Of a stretch of DNA of 64,000 nucleotides, positions 47,385 to 58,800 are shown one piece after another. The position numbers were made by a program, and so were the translations under genes. The notes beneath the pieces were generated by a model, which searched no databases, had not been told where the DNA came from, and saw nothing but the letters and a program-made list of their open reading frames with translations. Origin of the DNA: Archivesica marissinica (taxonomy: Eukaryota; Mollusca; Bivalvia; Venerida; Vesicomyidae); assembly GCA_014843695.1 (NCBI GenBank), contig CM026390.1:8107386-8171385 (forward strand), read 5' to 3'. Every line of letters begins with the position of its first letter. The stretch's first letter is position 1.

Positions 47385-47659
47385 CATCAATGCGAGCCTT
47401 GAGCGCAGTGACACAGTTGTGTGTTGGTCTGTCACTGAGCGGAATCATCAGTGCGCACTCGCCATCACACAACGTCTCTCTGTGTTCACACTGTTCTGCC
47501 TCGTGCACCTCCAGATGCATGTGTAGAATGCGGGCTGAACACTTGCTGAACTTGCATGTCTTCATCTCATAGCCACAGTTGTGTATATGCCTCTCAAAGT
47601 GCTCCAGCATGATCTTCTCCACACAACCATTGTCCCGGTACTCACACACCATCAGTAAT
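47385..47659 (-). CDS. TRAF-type zinc-finger exon of a probable RING/TRAF-zinc-finger E3 ubiquitin ligase
   Basis: 275-bp exon: acceptor TATTTATACAG before 47659, donor GATG/GTACTA after 47385. It encodes LLMVCEYRDNGC, then HFERHIHNC (C-x6-C-x11-H-x3-C), CKFSKC with HLEVHEAEQC (C-x4-C-x11-H-x4-C), and CDGECALMIPLSDRPTHNC followed by VTALKARID. These are TRAF-type zinc fingers with the HNCVxxLK ending known from RING proteins such as the RNF41, RNF151 and PDZRN groups. The donor leaves one base and the acceptor at 43877 supplies two, joining ARID-E-KIGVIEQL in frame into a coiled coil, the usual order after such fingers. The upstream acceptor is phase 2, so at least one more exon (with the RING) lies upstream; it is not found in the window. 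Role in ubiquitin transfer is family inference. Confidence 0.82.
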
Positions 47660-47699
47660 CTGTATAAATATTCAAATACATGTAGAAACACTTGAGTAT

Positions 47700-47722
47700 A
47701 GACGGGTCAATAGTCCAGTGCT
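47700..47722 (+). mobile_element. SINE family T head, first part (split copy)
   Basis: GACGGGTCAATAGTCCAGTG matches the start of the family T head, then breaks off into unrelated A-rich sequence. The missing continuation appears at 51461. It lies just 41 bp upstream of the zinc-finger exon's acceptor. Confidence 0.6.
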
Positions 47723-48343
47723 TAACACATTCAGGTCCAAAAAAGTAGGAGAATAGGAATTCCGACAGTGAAAAAATAGGAAAATATTGTCTAAAATAGG
47801 AATAAAATGTTATTTTAAGATGGCTTTCCATGACATTGTATGGCCATTCTGACCATTTATATTTATTATTGATAATTTCTGTTGTACTGCTGATGAAAGA
47901 CTATACATTTTAATTCTTATTTCAAGTAATATTAATTGCTTCAAGATTCTAAAACATGATTTCAATACATTACTAGTACTCTAATAATTAAAGTGATGTA
48001 AATATATGTTGGCCTCTATACCATCCCCTTCAGCCAACCCAATCCAAGGGGTCTTCGTTAGGTTTTGATTTGATTTTTTTAAATGAACAATAATTGCTGG
48101 ATGTGGTTTTGTACTAACACAGAAATAGTAGCTATTATAATACATGCAGCAACATGAAGCAATTATAAACATTGTGTTAGCTGTTACACAAACTGACAAA
48201 GCTGGTAATAGCTGGCAGTAAAATACTAGCAATGTTTGCTAATAGCCGCATAAAATGGATCGTGTATCATATTAGGGAGATTGCCATTCCAAATTTGTAA
48301 CGGGAACGCGTATGTGTAGCTAAGAAAGTATTCCATTTTAAAC
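47723..48343. other. Intron spacer with ATAGGAA-rich start
   Basis: About 620 bp upstream of the zinc-finger exon. 47745-47810 is rich in AATAGGAA motifs, similar to 51395-51455. No exon with a RING-like Cys pattern is seen. Confidence 0.5.
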
Positions 48344-48455
48344 GTTACATCAGTTTAAGGGAAACAAATATGTTACATCAGTTTAAGGGAAACAAATATG
48401 TTACATCAGTTTAAGGGAAACAAATATGTTACATCAGTTTAAGGGAAACAAATAT
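48344..48455. repeat. 28-bp tandem repeat, 4 copies
   Basis: GTTACATCAGTTTAAGGGAA plus ACAAATAT, four nearly identical copies. Confidence 0.94.
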
Positions 48456-48751
48456 GTATCAATTTACTAACTACACATACCGGTATGCATTTCCATTACA
48501 AGTTTGAAATCACGCCCTCCCTATTGATTGCATATTGGTGTTTCAGGCTCAGAACTTGCAACTTAAAATTAATAGAGTGCGGTTGGGAATACACCTGTAT
48601 CTATCTGCACTGAATGTTGGTATTGCTTTCATTTACACCAAACTCAATGTCTGGGTCTTATTTTTAATCACCTCTAAACAAATAGGGCTTAGATTATACG
48701 GAAAACTAGTGTTTACAAGCACGGAATGATAAAAAGCGTAGCATTAAAGAA
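48456..48751. other. Spacer, nothing recognised
   Basis: A 64-codon plus-strand frame at 48535-48729 has no motif and is not called. Confidence 0.45.
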
Positions 48752-50911
48752 GTTTATAAACCAATCACAGAGCAAGGACATTATAATCATCACAGTTTAT
48801 AAACCAATCACAGAGCAAGGACAGTATAATCATCACAGTTTATAAACCAATCACAGAGCAAGGACAGTATAATCATCACAGTTTATAAACCAATCACAGA
48901 GCAAGGACATTATAATCATCACAGTTTATAAACCAATCACACAGCAAGGACAGTATAATCATCACAGTTTATAAACCAATCACACAGCAAGGACAGTATA
49001 ATCATCGCAGTTTATAAACCAATCACAGAGCAAGGACAGTATAATCATCACAGTTTATAAACCAATCACAGAGCAAGGACAGTATAATCATCGCAGTTTA
49101 TAAACCAATCACACAGCAAGGACATTATAATCATCGCAGTTTATAAACCAATCGCACAGCAAGGACATTATAATCATCGCAGTTTATAAACCAATCACAC
49201 AGCAAGGACATTATAATCATTGCAGTTTATAAACCAATCACACAGCAAGGACAGTATAATCATCACAGTTTATAAACCAATCACAGAGCAAGGACAGTAT
49301 AATCATCACAGTTTATAAACCAATCACACAGCAAGGACAGTATAATCATCGCAGTTTATAAACCAATCACAGAGCAAGGACAGTATAATCATCACAGTTT
49401 ATAAACCAATCACACAGCAAGGACAGTATAATCATCACAGTTTATAAACCAATCACAGAGCAAGGACAGTATAATCATCACAGTTTATAAACCAATCACA
49501 GAGCAAGGACAGTATAATCATCACAGTTTATAAACCAATCACAGAGCAAGGACATTATAATCATCACAGTTTATAAACCAATCACAGAGCAAGGACAGTA
49601 TAATCATCACAGTTTATAAACCAATCACACAGCAAGGACAGTATAATCATCGCAGTTTATAAACCAATCACAGAGCAAGGACAGTATAATCATCACAGTT
49701 TATAAACCAATCACAGAGCAAGGACAGTATAATCATCGCAGTTTATAAACCAATCACAGAGCAAGGACATTATAATCATCACAGTTTATAAACCAATCAC
49801 AGAGCAAGGACATTATAATCATCACAGTTTATAAACCAATCACAGAGCAAGGACAGTATAATCATCACAGTTTATAAACCAATCACAGAGCAAGGACAGT
49901 ATAATCATCACAGTTTATAAACCAATCACAGAGCAAGGACAGTATAATCATCACAGTTTATAAACCAATCACAGAGCAAGGACAGTATAATCATCACAGT
50001 TTATAAACCAATCACAGAGCAAGGACATTATAATCATCACAGTTTATAAACCAATCACAGAGCAAGGACAGTATAATCATCACAGTTTATAAACCAATCA
50101 CAGAGCAAGGACAGTATAATCATCACAGTTTATAAACCAATCACAGAGCAAGGACAGTATAATCATCACAGTTTATAAACCAATCACAGAGCAAGGACAG
50201 TATAATCATCACAGTTTATAAACCAATCACAGAGCAAGGACAGTATAATCATCACAGTTTATAAACCAATCACAGAGCAAGGACATTATAATCATCACAG
50301 TTTATAAACCAATCACAGAGCAAGGACAGTATAATCATCACAGTTTATAAACCAATCACAGAGCAAGGACAGTATAATCATCACAGTTTATAAACCAATC
50401 ACAGAGCAAGGACAGTATAATCATCACAGTTTATAAACCAATCACAGAGCAAGGACAGTATAATCATCACAGTTTATAAACCAATCACAGAGCAAGGACA
50501 GTATAATCATCACAGTTTATAAACCAATCACAGAGCAAGGACAGTATAATCATCACAGTTTATAAACCAATCACAGAGCAAGGACAGTATAATCATCACA
50601 GTTTATAAACCAATCACAGAGCAAGGACAGTATAATCATCGCAGTTTATAAACCAATCACAGAGCAAGGACATTATAATCATCACAGTTTATAAACCAAT
50701 CACAGAGCAAGGACAGTATAATCATCACAGTTTATAAACCAATCACAGAGCAAGGACATTATAATCATCACAGTTTATAAACCAATCACAGAGCAAGGAC
50801 ATTATAATCATCACAGTTTATAAACCAATCACAGAGCAAGGACATTATAATCATCACAGTTTATAAACCAATCACAGAGCAAGGACATTATAATCATCAC
50901 AGTTTATAAAG
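48752..50911. repeat. 43-bp minisatellite with CCAAT and TATAAA in each unit
   Basis: Fifty copies of GTTTATAAACCAATCACAGA, then GCAAGGACAGTATAATCATC, then ACA. Only three positions vary: AGAG or ACAG, CAGT or CATT, ATCACA or ATCGCA. Variant ACAG is confined to the left half. Homogeneity indicates recent amplification. Confidence 0.97.
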
Positions 50912-51455
50912 CATGTAAACTCTTTCATGCAAATGAACGGACGGAAATTCGAAAACTATATACCCTCATCATACTTTGTATGGCATGGGTATACACAGCA
51001 GCTCTGGAACGCTAATGCCTAACAATCACAGGTCCACAAAATATATCTTCCAGTTTACAAAGTGCATGTACAAAATACCAATGTATAATTAATGGAGTAA
51101 TGCAAATGTATGCACAATGTAAAAGACAACATGCTGAAAAATGGCATAAAAGAAATGCCAAGGCTATCTAACAAATGCAAATTTAGGCATTATAAATAGT
51201 TGAATTTGAAAGAAGACCAGCCTGAAAATGGCACAGAATATTGCCATAGCCATCTAACACATACACACTAGTATGCAATAGCAGTTTAATAGTTATGTCA
51301 CAATCTATAATATTTATCTTTAATGTCAATTTCACTGTCATGTTCATAGTTAAATTGGTCAAAAATGTGTATGGCTTTTCAAAAAGGCTAACAAATAGGA
51401 ACATTTTGCCGGAAAATAGGAAAAAATAGGAATTGCTTAAAAAAAATAGGATACT
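50912..51455. other. AT-rich spacer with ATAGGAA-rich end
   Basis: Two degenerate copies of a segment (CTGAAAAATGGCATAAAAGA near 51134; CTGAAAATGGCACAGAATAT near 51221) are seen. 51395-51455 carries AAATAGGAA motifs. The small minus-strand frame at 51183-51404 has no motif. Confidence 0.5.
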
Positions 51456-51665
51456 TGACGTTGGACTGCGAACCCAGGGATTCAGTTGTGACTTTAAACC
51501 TATGTCTCATCTCGTGTCATACATGGCGTGAACAAAAGAACAAGAGGAGACTCTGGAATGGGCCTCTTGACTGTATCGCTGCACTATCTTCCAAAAATCT
51601 AAACTGACTGATCTCTTCAGGGTGTCGCTCAAATGGGCAACATGTAGCGATGATAAATAAACACA
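51456..51665 (+). mobile_element. SINE family T body, second part (split copy)
   Basis: TTGGACTGCGAACCCAGGGA continues the head as in the copy at 9155. The body follows with GAGGAGACTCTGGAATGGGC, CTCTTCAGGGTGTCGCTC and the tail GATGATAAATAAAC. The 5' head part is absent here and is found at 47700. Confidence 0.8.
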
Positions 51666-51754
51666 AAACACACATGAACCATTGTCATATCACATCTCTC
51701 CACACAATACACCAATATCGTCAATAATCTGCAACTGTATATATCCAAGTACAT

Positions 51755-51850
51755 GTAAACATAAGCCGGGTATCGAACTCACACTGTTAAGGCGACGTAA
51801 CCTAGCAATAACAATTCAAAATATCCAACCACTGTGCAACCGCCAGCACC
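51755..51850 (-). mobile_element. tRNA-like sequence, probably SINE-derived
   Basis: Minus strand: CCGGGTG and TACCCGG at the ends can pair, with GCACAGTGGTTGGAT (box A-like) and GAGTTCGATACCC (box B-like) between. The arms are degenerate and the D region carries extra bases, so a functional tRNA is unlikely. Confidence 0.4.
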
Positions 51851-51904
51851 CGGTTTTAGAATCATATTAGACATATAACAATGTCATTGGTGGGTATTCA
51901 TCTA

Positions 51905-52485
51905 CTTTGGGGGGCGTTCGCAGTGGTCATGTTTGTAAAGTGCTGATACGGGGGGGTAGCAGTGGTCATGTTTGTAAAATGTTGATACGGGGGAGTTAGC
52001 AGTGGTCATGTTTGTAAAATGTTGATACGGGGGAGTTAGCAGTGGTCATGTTTGTAAAATGTTGATACGGGGGAGTTAGCGGTCATGTTTGTAAAGTATT
52101 GATATGGGGGGGGAGTTAGCAGTGGTCATGTTTGTAATGTGTTGATACGGGGGGAGTTAGCAGTGATCATGATTGTAAAGTGTTGATACGGGGGCCGGTG
52201 GGGTTCACAGTTGTCATGTTTGTAAAGTGCTGATCTGGGGGGGGCATTAGCAGTGGTCATGTTTGTAAAGTGTTGATACGGGGGAGTTAGCAGTGGTCAT
52301 GTTTGTAAAGTGCTGATACGGGGGGTGCATTAGCAGTGGTCATGTTTGTAAAGTGTTGATACGGGGGGAGTTAGCAGTGGTCATGTTTGTAAAGTGTAGA
52401 TATGGGGGGAGTTAGCAGTGGTCATGTTTGTAAAGTGCAGATACGGGGGGAGTTAGCAGTGGTCATGTTTGTAAAGTGCTGATAC
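51905..52485. repeat. ~41-bp G-rich minisatellite
   Basis: About 14 copies of GGTCATGTTTGTAAAGTGTT then GATACGGGGGGAGTTAGCAG. The G run varies from 4 to 9 bases, and CTGATAC or TTGATAC alternate. Confidence 0.94.
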
Positions 52486-52545
52486 ATGTATATAGGATAT
52501 TACACTCATGGTGAATTCATACCATACAATCCTGAAACAAATTTT

Positions 52546-52745
52546 AAGTTGTGATAGCGCAGTGGATGCGCGTTCGCTTCAGGTGCGAAATGTCCGGAAT
52601 TCGAGCCCCACTGGAGCCGTTACGATTGTGCCCTTAAGCAAGACGTTGCCTCTTCTCTATCCCTCGTGGAATGAGTTCTCGAGAGTGATTAATATAAGTT
52701 GTACCAATGTATTTCGCAATCAAGCTAAAATAAATTTTAAGTGTG
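52546..52745 (+). mobile_element. tRNA-derived SINE with GTGCCCTTAAGCAAG core and shared tail
   Basis: The head has box A GATAGCGCAGTGGATG and box B GGAATTCGAGCCCC. The core is GATTGTGCCCTTAAGCAAGA. The tail is CTCGAGAGTGATTAATATAA then TTTCGCAATCAAGCTAAAAT. The head differs from the copy at 21645 but the core and tail match. Confidence 0.85.
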
Positions 52746-52884
52746 CCTTTTGGCGAGATTAATAGCAAATTTCCAAAAATAGTTTCATAAAATATAAGAT
52801 CCACACAGTAACCGCACTGTTCGCCGGTATACTTTTTGAGCCTTATTACAGCTCACGGAAATTAGTAGGGTGCATCCGTTCGCT

Positions 52885-55800
52885 GTGGTAAATAGTCCAC
52901 AATAATCAAACAACCACACACTGTGGTAAATAGTCCACAATAATCAAACAACCACACACTGTGGTAAATAGTCCACAATAATCAAACAAAACCACACACT
53001 GTGGTAAATAGTCCACAATAATCAAACAACCACACGCAGTGGTAAATAGTCCACAATAATCAAACAACCCCACACACAGTGGTAAATAGTCCACAATAAT
53101 CAAACAACCACACACTGTGGTAAATAGTCCACAATAATCAAACAACCACACACTGTGGTAAATAGTCCACAATAATCAAACAACCACACACTGTGGTAAA
53201 TAGTCCACAATAATCAAACAACCACACACTGTGGTAAATAGTCCACAATAATCAAACAACCACACGCAGTGGTAAATAGTCCACAATAATCAAACAACCA
53301 CACGTAGTGGTAAATAGTCCACAATAATCAAACAACCCCACGCACTGGTAAATAGTCCACAATAATCAAACAACCACACACTGTGGTAAATAGTCCACAA
53401 TAATCAAACAACTCCACGCAGTGGTAAATAGTCCACAATAATCAAACAACCCCATGCAGTGGTAAATAGTCCACAATAATCAAACAACCACACACTGTGG
53501 TAAATAGTCCACAATAATCAAACAACCCCACGCACTGGTAAATAGTCCACAATAATCAAACAACTCCACGCAGTGGTAAATAGTCCACAATAATCAAACA
53601 ATCCCATGCAGTGGTAATAGTCCACAATAATCAAACAACCACACACTGTGGTAAATAGTCCACAATAATCAAACAACCACACACTGTGGTAAATAGTCCA
53701 CAATAATCAAACAACCACACACTGTGGTAAATAGTCCACAATAATCAAACAACCCCACGCACTGGTAAATAGTCCACAATAATCAAACAACCACACACTG
53801 TGGTAAATAGTCCACAATAATCAAACAACCACACACTGTGGTAAATAGTCCACAATAATCAAACAACCCCACGCACTGGTAAATAGTCCACAATAATCAA
53901 ACAACTCCACACTGTGGTAAATAGTCCACAATAATCAAACAACCACACACTGTGGTAAATAGTCCACAATAATCAAACAACCCCACACTGTGGTAAATAG
54001 TCCACAATAATCAAACAACCAACGCAGTGGTAAATAGTCCACAATAATCAAACAACCACACACTGTGGTAAATAGTCCACAATAATCAAACAACCCCACA
54101 CTGTGGTAAATAGTCCACAATAATCAAACAACCCCACGCAGTGGTAAATAGTCCACAATAATCAAACAACCACACACTGTGGTAAATAGTCCACAATAAT
54201 CAAACAACCACACACTGTGGTAAATAGTCCACAATAATCAAACAACCCCACGCAGTGGTAAATAGTCCACAATAATCAAACAACCACACACTGTGGTAAA
54301 TAGTCCACAATAATCAAACAACCCCACGCACTGGTAAATAGTCCACAATAATCAAACAACTCCACACTGTGGTAAATAGTCCACAATAATCAAACAACCA
54401 CACACTGTGGTAAATAGTCCACAATAATCAAACAACCCCAGCACTTGTAAATAGTCCACAATAATCAAACAACTCCACACTGTGGTAAATAGTCCACAAT
54501 AATCAAACAACCACACACTGTGGTAAATAGTCCACAATAATCAAACAACCACACACTGTGGTAAATAGTCCACAATAATCAAACAACCACACACTGTGGT
54601 AAATAGTCCACAATAATCAAACAACCCCACGCAGTGGTAAATAGTCCACAATAATCAAACAACCCCACACTGTGGTAAATAGTCCACAATAATCAAACAA
54701 CCACACACTGTGGTAAATAGTCCACAATAATCAAACAACCCCATGCACTGGTAAATAGTCCACAATAATCAAACAACCCCACACTGTGGTAAATAGTCCA
54801 CAATAATCAAACAACCACACACTGTGGTAAATAGTCCACAATAATCAAACAACCACACACTGTGGTAAATAGTCCACAATAATCAAACAACCACACACTG
54901 TGGTAAATAGTCCACAATAATCAAACAACCCCACACTGTGGTAAATAGTCCACAATAATCAAACAACCACACATTGGTAAATAGTCCACAATAATCAAAC
55001 AACCCCAGCACTGGTAAATAGTCCACAATAATCAAACAACCCCACGCAGTGGTAAATAGTCCACAATAATCAAACAACCCCACACAGTGGTAAATAGTCC
55101 ACAATAATCAAACAACCCCACAGCAGTGGTAAATAGTCCACAATAATCAAACAACCACACACTGTGGTAAATAGTCCACAATAATCAAACAACCCCACAC
55201 ACTGGTAAATAGTCCACAATAATCAAACAACCACACACTGTGGTAAATAGTCCACAATAATCAAACAACCCCACGCACTGGTAAATAGCCCACACTAATC
55301 AAACAACTCCACACAGTGGTAAATAGTCCACAATAATCAAACAACCACACACTGTGGTAAATAGTCCACAATAATCAAACAACCACACACTGGTAAATAG
55401 TCCACAATAATCAAACAACCCCATGCAGTGGTAAATAGTCCACAATAATCAAACAACCCCACGCTGTGGTAAATAGTCCACAATAATCAAACAACCACAC
55501 ACTGTGGTAAATAGTCCACAATAATCAAACAACCACACACTGTGGTAAATAGTCCACAATAATCAAACAACCCCATGCAGTGGTAAATAGTCCACAATAA
55601 TCAAACAACCACACGCACTGGTAAATAGTCCACAATAATCAAACAACCCCACACAGTGGTAAATAGTCCACAATAATCAAACAATCACACACTGTGGTAA
55701 ATAGTCCACAATAATCAAACAACCACACACTGTGGTAAATAGTCCACAATAATCAAACAACCACACACTGTGGTAAATAGTCCACAATAATCAAACAACC

Positions 55801-58800
55801 ACACACTGTGGTAAATAGTCCACAATAATCAAACAACCACACGCTGTGGTAAATAGTCCACAATAATCAAACAACTCCACACTGTGGTAAATAGTCCACA
55901 ATAATCAAACAACCACACACTGTGGTAAATAGTCCACAATAATCAAACAACCCCATGCAGTGGTAAATAGTCCACAATAATCAAACAACCACACACTGTG
56001 GTAAATAGTCCACAATAATCAAACAACCACACACTGTGGTAAATAGTCCACAATAATCAAACAACCACACACTGTGGTAAATAGTCCACAATAATCAAAC
56101 AACCACACGCAGTGGTAAATAGTCCACAATAATCAAACAACCACACACTGTGGTAAATAGTCCACAATAATCAAACAACCACACACTGTGGTAAATAGTC
56201 CACAATAATCAAACAACCACACACTGTGGTAAATAGTCCACAATAATCAAACAACCACACACTGTGGTAAATAGTCCACAATAATCAAACAACCACACAC
56301 TGTGGTAAATAGTCCACAATAATCAAACAATCCCACACAGTGGTAAATAGTCCACAATAATCAAACAACTCCATGCAGTGGTAAATAGTCCACAATAATC
56401 AAACAACCACACACTGTGGTAAATAGTCCACAATAATCAAACAACTCCATGCAGTGGTAAATAGTCCACAATAATCAAACAACCACACACTGTGGTAAAT
56501 AGTCCACAATAATCAAACAACCACAACACTGTGGTAAATAGTCCACAATAATCAAACAACTCCACGCAGTGGTAAATAGTCCACAATAATCAAACAACTC
56601 CACGCAGTGGTAAATAGTCCACAATAATCAAACAACCCCACACTGTGGTAAATAGTCCACAATAATCAAACAACCAACGCAGTGGTAAATAGTCCACAAT
56701 AATCAAACAACCACACACTGTGGTAAATAGTCCACAATAATCAAACAACTCCACACTGTGGTAAATAGTCCACAATAATCAAACAATCCCATGCAGTGGT
56801 AATAGTCCACAATAATCAAACAACCACACACTGTGGTAAATAGTCCACAATAATCAAACAACCCCACGCACTGGTAAATAGTCCACAATAATCAAACAAC
56901 TCCACACTGTGGTAAATAGTCCACAATAATCAAACAACCCCATGCAGTGGTAAATAGTCCACAATAATCAAACAACCACACACTGTGGTAAATAGTCCAC
57001 AATAATCAAACAACCCCACACTGTGGTAAATAGTCCACAATAATCAAACAACCCCACGCAGTGGTAAATAGTCCACAATAATCAAACAACCACACACTGT
57101 GGTAAATAGTCCACAATAATCAAACAACCCCACACTGTGGTAAATAGTCCACAATAATCAAACAACCCCATGCAGTGGTAAATAGTCCACAATAATCAAA
57201 CAACCCCACGCAGTGGTAAATAGTCCACAATAATCAAACAACCACACACTGTGGTAAATAGTCCACAATAATCAAACAACCACACACTGTGGTAAATAGT
57301 CCACAATAATCAAACAACCCCATGCAGTGGTAAATAGTCCACAATAATCAAACAACCACACACTGTGGTAAATAGTCCACAATAATCAAACAACCCCACG
57401 CACTGTTAAATAGTCCACAATAATCAAACAACCCCACACTGTGGTAAATAGTCCACAATAATCAAACAACCACACACTGTGGTAAATAGTCCACAATAAT
57501 CAAACAACCACACACTGTGGTAAATAGTCCACAATAATCAAACAACCACACACTGTGGTAAATAGTCCACAATAATCAAACAACCCCACACAGTGGTAAA
57601 TAGTCCACAATAATCAAACAACCCCATGCAGTGGTAAATAGTCCACAATAATCAAACAACCCCACACTGTGGTAAATAGTCCACAATAATCAAACAACCA
57701 CACACTGTGGTAAATAGTCCACAATAATCAAACAACCCCACACTGTGGTAAATAGTCCACAATAATCAAACAACCCCACACACTGTGGTAAATAGTCCAC
57801 AATAATCAAACAACCCCACACTGTGGTAAATAGTCCACAATAATCAAACAACCACACATTGGTAAATAGTCCACAATAATCAAACAACCCCATGCACTGG
57901 TAAATAGTCCACAATAATCAAACAACTCCACACAGTGGTAAATAGTCCACAATAATCAAACAACCACACACTGTGGTAAATAGTCCACAATAATCAAACA
58001 ACCACACACTGTGGTAAATAGTCCACAATAATCAAACAACCCCACGCAGTGGTAAATAGTCCACAATAATCAAACAACCACACACTGTGGTAAATAGTCC
58101 ACAATAATCAAACAACCCCACGCACTGGTAAATAGTCCACAATAATCAAACAACTCCACACAGTGGTAAATAGTCCACAATAATCAAACAACCACACACT
58201 GTGGTAAATAGTCCACAATAATCAAACAACCACACACTGGTAAATAGTCCACAATAATCAAACAACCCCATGCAGTGGTAAATAGTCCACAATAATCAAA
58301 CAACCCCACGCTGTGGTAAATAGTCCACAATAATCAAACAACCACACACTGTGGTAAATAGTCCACAATAATCAAACAACCACACACTGTGGTAAATAGT
58401 CCACAATAATCAAACAACCCCATGCAGTGGTAAATAGTCCACAATAATCAAACAACCACACGCAGTGGTAAATAGTCCACAATAATCAAACAACCCCACA
58501 CTGTGGTAAATAGTCCACAATAATCAAACAACCACACACTGTGGTAAATAGTCCACAATAATCAAACAACCACACACTGTGGTAAATAGTCCACAATAAT
58601 CAAACAACCACACACTGTGGTAAATAGTCCACAATAATCAAACAACCACACACTGTGGTAAATAGTCCACAATAATCAAACAACCACACACTGTGGTAAA
58701 TAGTCCACAATAATCAAACAACCACACACTGTGGTAAATAGTCCACAATAATCAAACAACCCCACGCAGTGGTAAATAGTCCACAATAATCAAACAACCC

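Noticed and set aside
48752..50911. CRISPR-like array
   Set aside because: Units of 43 bp are directly adjacent with no unique spacers, and the context is eukaryotic with no cas genes.
51905..52485. G-quadruplex cluster
   Set aside because: Only one G run per unit of about 41 bp; the loops would be too long for a typical quadruplex.
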